A DNA stretch of 12,362 bases from Elusimicrobiota bacterium (GTDB lineage: Bacteria; Elusimicrobiota; Elusimicrobia; Elusimicrobiales; Elusimicrobiaceae), in assembly GCA_031259485.1 (NCBI GenBank), contig JAIRLH010000049.1, forward strand, positions 1 through 12,362, in the 5' to 3' direction. The position numbers and the translations under genes were made by a program. Shown here piece by piece: positions 6,797 through 12,362 of this stretch. The notes below the pieces were generated by a model. That model saw nothing but the letters and a program-made list of their open reading frames with translations, had not been told where the DNA came from and searched no databases. Positions within the stretch are counted from its first letter, which is position 1. Each line of letters begins with the position of its first letter.

Positions 6797-8002
6797 ATGA
6801 AACTCAGCAGTCTTGCCGGTATTGTGGGCGAATCTCCCACTCTAAATTTAAACGCCAAAACGGCGGCTTTAAAAAAGCAGGGTTTGCCGATAGTCCACCT
6901 CGGCGGAGGCGAGCCGGAAACGCCGGCGCCGCTCAGCGCCGTGGAAGCTATAATAAAGAAGGCGCAGACGCGCAAAATCAAATACTCGCCCGCCGCAGGC
7001 GGGCACGAGCTTCGCAAAGCCGTGTGCGATTATACAAAACGCACATATGGTTTTGACGCCGCGGTGCCCAATGTCATTGTTTCCGCGGGCGCAAAACAGG
7101 CCATTTATAATTTTTTGTTGTGCGCAATAGACCGCGGGGACGAAGTCATTTATCCCGTGCCCTACTGGGTAAGCTATCCGGAGATGGTTCAGCTCGCCGG
7201 CGGCAGGCCTGTGCCCGTAGTTCCGGCCAAAGGCATAGAAGTAAGTTTTGAAGAAATCCAGAAAGCCTTAACCCCAAAAACAAAAGTCATAATGTTTAAC
7301 AACCCGGGCAACCCCGCCGGCATTGTTTACGGCGAAGATTTTGTAAAAAAACTCGTGGAACTCTGCGAGCTGCGCGGCATATGGCTGATGACTGACGATA
7401 TTTACAACCGGCTCGTCTTCGGCGGCGCGCAAACGCCGAGCCCTTTTAAATACGCCAAAAATCCGGCCAATATAGTAGCGATAAACGGAGTGTCAAAAAT
7501 TTACGGCCTCACGGGCCTGCGCATCGGCTGGGCGGTATCGGCCGATAAAGAAATTATTGCAGCCATGGGCCGCGTGCAGGCGCAGACGACCAGCTGCAAC
7601 AGCGACGTGGCCGAAGCCGGCGCGCTGGGCGCGCTCACCGGCCCGCAGGACTGCGTGGCCGAGCTTGTCAAAACGCTGGAAGACAATAAAAATATCCTGA
7701 TGGACGAGTACAAAAAAATCAAGGACATCGACGTTGTCGAGCCGAAGGGAACCTTTTATTCCTTCGTTGATTTCAGCAAATACAATAAAAATTCAATGGC
7801 TTTGGCCGATTTCCTGTTGGAAAAAGTAATGGTAGCCACCGTGCCCGGGATATCCTTCGGCCTGGAGGGCTATCTGCGCATAAGCTACTGCGCAAGCAGG
7901 GAAAATATTCTTGAAGGCATGCGCCGCATAATATGGGCATTGGACAAAAACGCGAAAGACCCGCTCAAAATCGGCGATATTATGATAAAAAAGGACTGGT
8001 AA
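6797..8002 (+). CDS. Class I/II PLP-dependent aminotransferase, probable aspartate aminotransferase (401 aa)
   Basis: Fold-type I aminotransferase expected to interconvert aspartate and 2-oxoglutarate with oxaloacetate and glutamate in the cytosol. Residues seen: YSPAAGGHELRKAV near 63-76; PLP-contacting aromatic in PYWVSYPEM (Y123/W124); N172 in NPGNPAG; D200 (PLP nitrogen partner) and Y203 in TDDIYNRLV; Schiff-base lysine K234 in SKIYGLTGLRIGW; R361 in LRISY for the substrate carboxylate. Length and the PYWVSYPEM/SKxxGLTGxRIG pattern fit the Bacillus/Thermus-type (subgroup I-gamma) aspartate aminotransferases. A related specificity such as prephenate or another amino acid cannot be excluded. 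The start has a weak AGGTG-like site about 6 nt upstream. Only 1 nt separates its stop from pckA, whose product uses oxaloacetate, which supports aspartate as the substrate. Confidence 0.9.
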   Translation: MKLSSLAGIVGESPTLNLNAKTAALKKQGLPIVHLGGGEPETPAPLSAVEAIIKKAQTRKIKYSPAAGGHELRKAVCDYTKRTYGFDAAVPNVIVSAGAKQAIYNFLLCAIDRGDEVIYPVPYWVSYPEMVQLAGGRPVPVVPAKGIEVSFEEIQKALTPKTKVIMFNNPGNPAGIVYGEDFVKKLVELCELRGIWLMTDDIYNRLVFGGAQTPSPFKYAKNPANIVAINGVSKIYGLTGLRIGWAVSADKEIIAAMGRVQAQTTSCNSDVAEAGALGALTGPQDCVAELVKTLEDNKNILMDEYKKIKDIDVVEPKGTFYSFVDFSKYNKNSMALADFLLEKVMVATVPGISFGLEGYLRISYCASRENILEGMRRIIWALDKNAKDPLKIGDIMIKKDW

Positions 8003-8003
8003 T

Positions 8004-9629
8004 ATGAAAATGACAAACCCAACGGCGTTCCAAAACAAATACGGACTGGAGGAGACGACGGGCCTCAAAACCGCCAAAACAATTTACTGGAATCTTACCG
8101 CAGAGCAGCTTTACGAGGAAGCTCTGCGCCGCGGCGAGGGTAATATAACCGCGGGCGGAGCTTTTACCGCGGATACGGGCAAACATACGGGCCGCTCCCC
8201 AAACGACAGATTTTTTGTGGAAACGCCAGAAGTCAGAAATATCCTTTGGTGGCATAAGGGCAATAAAGGCATAAGCGAGGATAATTTTGAAAAGCTCTAC
8301 GCCAAAGCCCAAAAATACGCGCGGGAAAGGGATTTGTTCGTGCGGGACGCTTACGTGGGCGCCGATAAAAACAGCACCATGGTTGTGCGCATGGTAAACG
8401 AGTTTGCGTGGCATAACCTTTTTGCTAAAAATATGTTCATAGAGCCCTCCGCGGGCGAACTCAAAACCATTAAGCCGGAGTTTACGGTGATTTACCTCCC
8501 GGGCTTAAAGGCGGACCCAGCCTCCGACGGCACCGCGAGCGAAACGGCCATAGAAATAAATTTCAAAAAGAAAATCGTCCTAATCGTCGGCACCGCGTAT
8601 GCGGGCGAAAGCAAAAAATGTATTTTCACCGTGATGAACTATCTGCTGCCGCTTAAAGGGATTATGACTATGCACTGCTCCGCCAACGTAGGCAGCGGCG
8701 GGGACAGCGCTTTGTTCTTCGGCCTTTCGGGCACGGGCAAAACCACGCTCTCGGCCGACCCTAAGCGCGGCCTAATCGGCGACGACGAACACGGGTGGGA
8801 CGATAACGGCGTTTTCAATTTTGAAGGCGGCTGTTATGCAAAGGTCATAAAACTTTCCAAAGAGGCGGAGCCGCAGATTTACGCCACAACCCACCGCTTT
8901 GGCACGGTGCTGGAAAACGTGTTTTTTGACGCGGACACCCGCGCGCTTGACCTTGACAGCGACGCGCTTACTGAAAACACCCGCGCCTCTTACCCGCTGT
9001 CTTTCATTGACAATGCCGTGCCCGGCGCAAAAGGCCCTCACCCCAAAAACATCATATTCCTTACTTATGACGCTTTCGGCGTGCTGCCGCCGGTTTCAAA
9101 ACTCTCCAAAGAGCAGGCCATGTACCACTTCATGAGCGGCTACACCGCGCGCGTGGCCGGCACAGAAAAGGGCGTAAAAGAACCGCAGGCCACTTTCAGC
9201 ACCTGCTTCGGCGGGCCTTTTATGGCTTTGCATCCTTCAAAATACGCGCGGCTGCTTAAGGAGAAGATTGAAAAGCACCAGGCCTCGTGCTGGCTGGTAA
9301 ACACCGGCCTTGTGGGCGGGCCTTACGGAGTCGGCAGCCGCATAAGCATAAAGCATACGCGCGCGCTGCTTAACGCCGCGCTTGAAGGCAAATTGGCCGA
9401 AGTTAAGTTTGTGAAGGACGAAGTCTTCGGCTTTGAAATACCCGTTGAGTGCGAAGGCGTGCCAGCGGAAATCCTGCAGCCCGCCAACAGCTGGAAGGAC
9501 AAAGGCGAATACTATAAAAAGTATTGCGAGCTTGCAGAGGCCTTCGTAAAGAACTTTGAGCAGTATAAGGAAGGCACCCCCGCCGAAATACTGGGCGCGG
9601 CTCCCAGGCCGGCGGAACTGGTAAAATAG
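8004..9629 (+). CDS. pckA: Phosphoenolpyruvate carboxykinase (ATP) (541 aa)
   Basis: Catalyses oxaloacetate + ATP <-> PEP + CO2 + ADP. Full length compared with E. coli PckA (540 aa). Motifs seen: R64 in TGRSPNDRF (substrate); Y199 and K204/K205 in GTAYAGESKK; H224 in MHCSANV (metal); P-loop GLSGTGKTT at 240-248 with K246; metal-binding D260/D261 in GDDEHGWDD; R327 in NTRASYP; YTARVAGTE at 380-388; adenine-side GSRISIKHTR at 444-453. All catalytic residues are intact. The start is fixed by AAGGA (7991-7995) 8 nt upstream; the ATG at 8010 is too far from it. It is translationally close to the aminotransferase, so aspartate carbon can enter PEP, or PEP carboxylation can yield ATP and oxaloacetate for aspartate, as is common in fermenters. 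Direction cannot be read from sequence. One small oddity is A198 where GTEYAG is usual. Confidence 0.97.
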   Translation: MKMTNPTAFQNKYGLEETTGLKTAKTIYWNLTAEQLYEEALRRGEGNITAGGAFTADTGKHTGRSPNDRFFVETPEVRNILWWHKGNKGISEDNFEKLYAKAQKYARERDLFVRDAYVGADKNSTMVVRMVNEFAWHNLFAKNMFIEPSAGELKTIKPEFTVIYLPGLKADPASDGTASETAIEINFKKKIVLIVGTAYAGESKKCIFTVMNYLLPLKGIMTMHCSANVGSGGDSALFFGLSGTGKTTLSADPKRGLIGDDEHGWDDNGVFNFEGGCYAKVIKLSKEAEPQIYATTHRFGTVLENVFFDADTRALDLDSDALTENTRASYPLSFIDNAVPGAKGPHPKNIIFLTYDAFGVLPPVSKLSKEQAMYHFMSGYTARVAGTEKGVKEPQATFSTCFGGPFMALHPSKYARLLKEKIEKHQASCWLVNTGLVGGPYGVGSRISIKHTRALLNAALEGKLAEVKFVKDEVFGFEIPVECEGVPAEILQPANSWKDKGEYYKKYCELAEAFVKNFEQYKEGTPAEILGAAPRPAELVK

Positions 9630-9677
9630 TTTGTATAATATATAAACAATAAATCGTAAAATCAGGAGATTAAAATT

Positions 9678-9932
9678 ATGGCAAAAGCAAACGCAAAATT
9701 TATGGCGCCTCTGGCGCCCAGCGACGAGCTGGCAAAAGTAGTGGGAGCGGCTCCGCTCCCAAGGACCGAGGCCATCAAAAAGATATGGGACTATATCAAA
9801 AAAGAAGGCCTGCAGGACAAAACCAACAGGAGAATGATAAACGCGGACGAGACTTTAAAACCCGTCTTCGGCGGCAAGAGCCAGATAAGCATGTTTGAGC
9901 TCGCCGGCCTGCTTGGCAAACACCTCAAATAA
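9678..9932 (+). CDS. Small SWIB/MDM2-domain protein (84 aa)
   Basis: Nearly the whole protein (about residues 10-84) is a single SWIB domain: DELAKVVG, PLPRTEAIKKIWDYIKK, GLQD, INADETLKPVFG and SMFELAGLLGKHL match the family. SWIB domains are known from eukaryotic SWI/SNF complex subunits and MDM2. They also occur as small stand-alone proteins or fused to topoisomerase I in bacteria such as Chlamydiae, where a role in chromatin or DNA topology has been suggested. Its function here is unknown. AGGAG (9664-9668) lies 9 nt before the ATG. It follows pckA by 48 nt with no terminator between them, so it is probably cotranscribed. A TATAAT at 9634-9639 could add an internal start, but no -35 is seen. 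A strong terminator follows. Confidence 0.9.
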   Translation: MAKANAKFMAPLAPSDELAKVVGAAPLPRTEAIKKIWDYIKKEGLQDKTNRRMINADETLKPVFGGKSQISMFELAGLLGKHLK

Positions 9933-9959
9933 GGCTTAACAGCTTCTTTTGATACTCCT

Positions 9960-9992
9960 CCCCCCGCGGATAACCGCGGGGGGATATTTTTT
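9960..9992 (+). terminator. Strong intrinsic terminator after the SWIB gene
   Basis: CCCCCCGCGG (9960-9969) pairs perfectly with CCGCGGGGGG (9974-9983) across the 4-nt loop ATAA, followed by ATATTTTTT. This 10-bp GC stem plus U-run ends the aminotransferase-pckA-SWIB transcript 27 nt after the SWIB stop codon. Confidence 0.93.
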
Positions 9993-10004
9993 AAATTCAT
10001 AAAA

Positions 10005-10107
10005 ATATCTCCCGAGCATATAAAGATCTCACGTCTGGGACTTACCCAAAGGGCCCAGGGCTCTGGCGGGTCTAAATGCCCTTGCGAATTTCCGATATAT
10101 AAGATAT
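10005..10107. repeat. GC-rich structured intergenic patch, possible dispersed repeat
   Basis: A GC-rich block of about 65 bp sits in very AT-rich surroundings. It contains TCTGGG (10034-10039) that can pair with CCCAG (10054-10058) around an inner CCC-AAA-GGG hairpin (10045-10053), and the palindrome GGGCCC. It is flanked by similar direct sequences, CCGAGCATATAAAGAT (10012-10027) and CCGATATATAAGAT (10092-10105), and by ATATCT/AGATAT at its ends. Ten bases, CCGAGCATAT, recur at 6441-6450 in the other large intergenic region. Only one full copy is in the window, so a repeat family is inference. Confidence 0.35.
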
Positions 10108-10250
10108 ACATATATTAAGAGAAACGTAAAAAATTTGATAGCTGAGAACTAATTTGCCGTTATGCATAGCGATATTCTCGCTGATTTAAAAATAAATATA
10201 TATTTTTTATACTAAATCAATCCGGATTTTGCAATGATATGCTTTCTTTT

Positions 10251-10275
10251 GTCGTCAACCCTCCGAGTTGATGAC
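10251..10275. promoter_or_regulatory. Nine-bp hairpin/operator-like inverted repeat upstream of buk
   Basis: GTCGTCAAC (10251-10259) pairs with GTTGATGAC (10267-10275), one pair being G-U as RNA, around the 7-nt loop CCTCCGA, followed by AATTTTTATTT. It could terminate an upstream transcript or, as DNA, be an operator lying 20 bp before the proposed -35. The terminator strength is moderate because the stem has few GC pairs. Confidence 0.45.
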
Positions 10276-10294
10276 AATTTTTATTTGCCTTATT

Positions 10295-10323
10295 TTGCCA
10301 TCATAAGATTATTATGTTAAAAT
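10295..10323 (+). promoter_or_regulatory. Near-consensus sigma-70 promoter for buk-ptb
   Basis: TTGCCA (10295-10300) and TAAAAT (10318-10323) are exactly 17 nt apart; each differs from consensus at one base. Transcription would start near 10330, about 30 nt before the buk start codon. Confidence 0.6.
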
Positions 10324-10358
10324 GAAATGGAAACGCAAATAATTCCAAGAGGTAAAAC

Positions 10359-11468
10359 ATGCCTTATAATATTTTAGTGATTAATCCGGGGTCCACCTCG
10401 GACGACATAGGATATTACCGCGCAAACGAGACGGTTTTTGAAGTCCGCATAGATTATTCTCCCAAAGATTTGCAGCCTTTTGAAGACAAAAACGTAACGG
10501 AAATGGCTCCGCTTAAGGAGCGGATGATACTTTCCCACCTCAAAGACCATAACGTAGACCTTAAGGAAATCGACGCCGTCGTGGGCCGCGGCGGGCTGAT
10601 AAAACCGGTGCGCGGCGGAGCCTATTACGTAAACGACGCCGTGCTCAGGGACCTTAAGCAGGGTTTGCAGGGCATGCATCCCTCAAACCTGGGCGGTATT
10701 CTGGCGCACGATATAGCCGTTAAAGCGGGCTGCCCGAGCCTGATAAGCGACGCCGTGGTGGTGGATGAACTCTGCCCGCTGGCACGTTATACCGGCCTGC
10801 CGGATTTGCCGAGGGTTTCTATTTTCCACGCTTTAAACCAGCGCCGCGTCGCTTTCTTAACCGCCGAAAAACTGGGTAAAAAATACGAGGACTGCCGCTT
10901 TGTCGTGCTGCACGGCGGCGGCGGCGTAAGCGTCGGGGCGCATATAAACGGCCGCGTGGCGGACGTCAATAACGGCCTTGACGGCGAGGGCCCCATGACG
11001 CCGCAGCGCACCGGCACGCTGCCCACGGGCGCTTTGGTCAGGCTTTGCTACAGCGGCACGTTCACCTTCCCGGAGATGTACCTCAAAATAAAAGGACGCG
11101 GCGGCATGTACGCCTACACGGGCACGCATAATATGAAAGAGCTTTCCGCCTTCATAGACACCGGGGAAAAGCCGGCCGATTCGCATATCTTCTGCGCGCG
11201 CGCGCAGGCAAAAGAAGCGCGGGACGCTTTAATCTACCAGTTTGCGAAATATATAGGTTATATGGCGGCCGCGGCCGAAGGCGGGCTTGACGGCATAATC
11301 CTAACCGGCGGGCTGATGTTTGACGGGTACATAAGTAAAACCCTGCAAAAAAAAGTAAGCTGGATGGGGCCCGTGTTCGTATACCCGGGCAGCGACGAAA
11401 AGGCCGCCCTGCGCGAGGCCGCCGCCCGCGCTTTGGACAATCCCTCTGCAATAAATGAATATAAATGA
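10359..11468 (+). CDS. buk: Butyrate kinase (369 aa), with altered phosphate-loop motif
   Basis: Acetokinase-family enzyme expected to convert butyryl-phosphate (or branched-chain acyl-phosphate) + ADP to the acid + ATP. Seen: N-terminal phosphate 1 loop INPGSTS (8-14), GRGGLIKPV (77-84), HPSNLGG (107-113), HALNQRR (157-163), LHGGGGVSVGAH (184-195), DVNNGLDGEGP (202-212), SGTFTFPEM (232-240), TGGLM (316-320) and VYPGSDE (341-347). These follow butyrate kinase rather than acetate kinase. Length is slightly above the usual 355-360. Oddity: the first signature normally reads NPGSTSTK, but here it is NPGSTSDD, so the usual lysine is D16 and the residue before it is D15. Shine-Dalgarno AGAGG (10348-10352) is 6 nt before the ATG. 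It is followed after 25 nt by ptb, its usual partner. Acyl-chain preference cannot be told from sequence. Confidence 0.92.
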   Translation: MPYNILVINPGSTSDDIGYYRANETVFEVRIDYSPKDLQPFEDKNVTEMAPLKERMILSHLKDHNVDLKEIDAVVGRGGLIKPVRGGAYYVNDAVLRDLKQGLQGMHPSNLGGILAHDIAVKAGCPSLISDAVVVDELCPLARYTGLPDLPRVSIFHALNQRRVAFLTAEKLGKKYEDCRFVVLHGGGGVSVGAHINGRVADVNNGLDGEGPMTPQRTGTLPTGALVRLCYSGTFTFPEMYLKIKGRGGMYAYTGTHNMKELSAFIDTGEKPADSHIFCARAQAKEARDALIYQFAKYIGYMAAAAEGGLDGIILTGGLMFDGYISKTLQKKVSWMGPVFVYPGSDEKAALREAAARALDNPSAINEYK

Positions 11469-11493
11469 CTGATAAATTAAGGAGATTATAAAT

Positions 11494-12362
11494 ATGCAAT
11501 TCAAAACTTTCGGCGAACTTATTGAAAAAGTCAAAGGCAAAGCCAACCGCGTGGTGGTGCCCGGCGCAAATAACGAGGAGGCCCTCAGCGCCATAAAAAT
11601 GGCGGACGAAAAGGGGCTCATTTCCAGCGGCATACTGATAGGCGACGTTGAAGTTATAAAAAGCATGATGAAGAAAACCGGCCTCAAAGAAGATAAGTTT
11701 GAATTTATCCAGTGCGCGGACGTGCCCGAAATGTGCAATATCGCCGCGCGGCAGATAAAAGCCGGCAAGGGCGATTTCTTGGTCAAAGGCCTGGTTGACA
11801 CAAAATATTACATGAAAGCAATACTCAATAAAGAAATGGGCTTTGTGCCCGCGGGCGCGCTGCTTACGCATTTTGTTGTCTTTACGTCAAAGCGTTATCA
11901 CAAGCCGTTTGCGATTACGGATTCCGCCATTATGATAGCCCCCACGCTTGAGCAGAAAGCCGGCATCATCAACAATGCCGTGGGGCTGCTGCATAAACTA
12001 GGCGTGGAAAACCCGAAGGTGGCGATAGTCTGCCCCGTGGAAAAGGTTAATGAAAAAATCCCCTCCACGCTTGACGCGCAGGCGCTGGTACAGATGAACA
12101 AAGAAGGCAAAATAACCGGCTGCACGATTGAAGGCCCCTACGATTTATATATCGCGCTTTCCAAACAGGCCGCCGAGGAAAAGGGCATTAAAAACGCCGT
12201 CGTCGCGGGCGACGCGGATTTGCTCGTGCTGCCGGATTTGGACGCCGGCAACCCGCTGTACAAAGCCATAGCTTTCTTCGGCGAGAGCGCCGAAGGCGCC
12301 GCCGTGATAGCCGGCCCCAACATACCGGCAATACTGCCTTCGCGGGCCGATCATCCTAACCT
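11494..12362 (+). CDS. ptb: Phosphate butyryltransferase, 3' end cut by the window (289 codons seen)
   Basis: Expected to convert butyryl-CoA (or another acyl-CoA) + phosphate to acyl-phosphate + CoA, feeding butyrate kinase. The frame is open from the ATG to the window end with no stop. Seen: start MQFKTFGELIEKVKG, VVVPGANNEEAL (about 20-31), IGDVEVI (49-55), FLVKGLVDTKYYMKAIL (95-111), FAITDSAIMIAP (137-148), AIVCPVEKVNEKIPSTLDA (176-194), VVAGDADLLVLPDLDAGN (236-253) and SAEGAAVIAGPNIPAILPSR (266-285). These match the phosphate acetyl/butyryltransferase family, Ptb branch. Family members are about 300 residues, so only some 10-20 residues are missing. AAGGAG (11479-11484) is 9 nt before the start. 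The gap from buk is 25 nt, so they form an operon, in the order buk-ptb rather than the clostridial ptb-buk. Confidence 0.93.
   Translation, partial: MQFKTFGELIEKVKGKANRVVVPGANNEEALSAIKMADEKGLISSGILIGDVEVIKSMMKKTGLKEDKFEFIQCADVPEMCNIAARQIKAGKGDFLVKGLVDTKYYMKAILNKEMGFVPAGALLTHFVVFTSKRYHKPFAITDSAIMIAPTLEQKAGIINNAVGLLHKLGVENPKVAIVCPVEKVNEKIPSTLDAQALVQMNKEGKITGCTIEGPYDLYIALSKQAAEEKGIKNAVVAGDADLLVLPDLDAGNPLYKAIAFFGESAEGAAVIAGPNIPAILPSRADHPN

Larger units (their letters stand above)
9993..10358. other. Intergenic region before the butyrate kinase operon
   Basis: 366 bp without a credible gene. It holds a GC-rich structured patch (about 10005-10107), an AT-rich stretch with a small hairpin AGCGA-TATTC-TCGCT (around 10168-10182), a 9-bp hairpin (10251-10275) and the proposed buk promoter (10295-10323). 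A reading frame runs through part of it on the minus strand, but it continues antisense into the terminator and the SWIB gene and has no visible Shine-Dalgarno, so I do not call it. Confidence 0.6.

Noticed and set aside
9634..9639. TATAAT as a separate promoter for the SWIB gene
   Set aside because: No -35 or TGN extension is found at the correct distance; AT-rich spacers give TATAAT often. Cotranscription with pckA is simpler.
9791..10111. Minus-strand open frame of 106 codons through the intergenic patch
   Set aside because: It runs antisense through the terminator and into the SWIB gene, has no visible ribosome site, and its sequence resembles no family I know.
11152..11871. Long minus-strand open frame of 239 codons over buk and ptb
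   Set aside because: It is antisense to two well-supported genes; long shadow frames are expected in GC-rich coding DNA, and the translation is low-complexity and Arg/Ala rich.

Overview
The window looks like chromosome of an anaerobic, fermenting bacterium with a Gram-negative-style gene set: ATP-dependent PEP carboxykinase, a butyrate kinase/phosphotransbutyrylase pair and a free-standing SWIB-domain protein. The host cannot be named from this sequence alone. An Elusimicrobiota-like or similar gut anaerobe is my guess from gene content, at low confidence. No rRNA, tRNA, insertion sequence, integrase or CRISPR array is visible.

Left half (1-6403, all minus strand) is a signalling island. 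It holds two copies of the same two-gene module. Reading in the direction of transcription: FIST protein (5240-6403), hybrid histidine kinase with two receiver domains (3108-5216), a 150-bp gap with three 11-bp direct repeats, a second FIST protein (1797-2957), and a second hybrid kinase with one receiver (24-1781). The two FIST proteins are paralogs of each other, and so are the two kinases. All four lack visible signal peptides or membrane segments, so sensing is predicted to be cytoplasmic: FIST as ligand sensor, kinase as transducer. No HPt protein and no DNA-binding response regulator is in the window, so the output must lie elsewhere.

Middle (6404-6796) is a 393-bp divergent intergenic region. 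It is strongly AT-rich on the left and richer in GC from about 6600. It has a good extended -10 promoter facing the FIST genes and a TATAAT box facing the metabolic genes.

Right half (6797-12362, all plus strand, visibly richer in GC) is central metabolism. A class I aspartate-type aminotransferase is followed after 1 nt by ATP-dependent PEP carboxykinase, then by a small SWIB-domain protein and a strong intrinsic terminator (9960-9992). This unit can interconvert aspartate, oxaloacetate and PEP. After a 366-bp intergenic stretch with a GC-rich structured patch, a hairpin and a near-consensus promoter come butyrate kinase and phosphate butyryltransferase (the latter cut by the window end after 289 codons). 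These convert acyl-CoA to acyl-phosphate to acid plus ATP. Both units can contribute to substrate-level phosphorylation in a fermenter.

The points most worth a second look are the tandem duplicated FIST/hybrid-kinase modules with their repeat-containing spacer, the substituted phosphate-loop motif of the butyrate kinase (TSDD where TSTK is usual), the SWIB protein in a carbon-metabolism operon, and the GC-rich intergenic patch at about 10005-10107.
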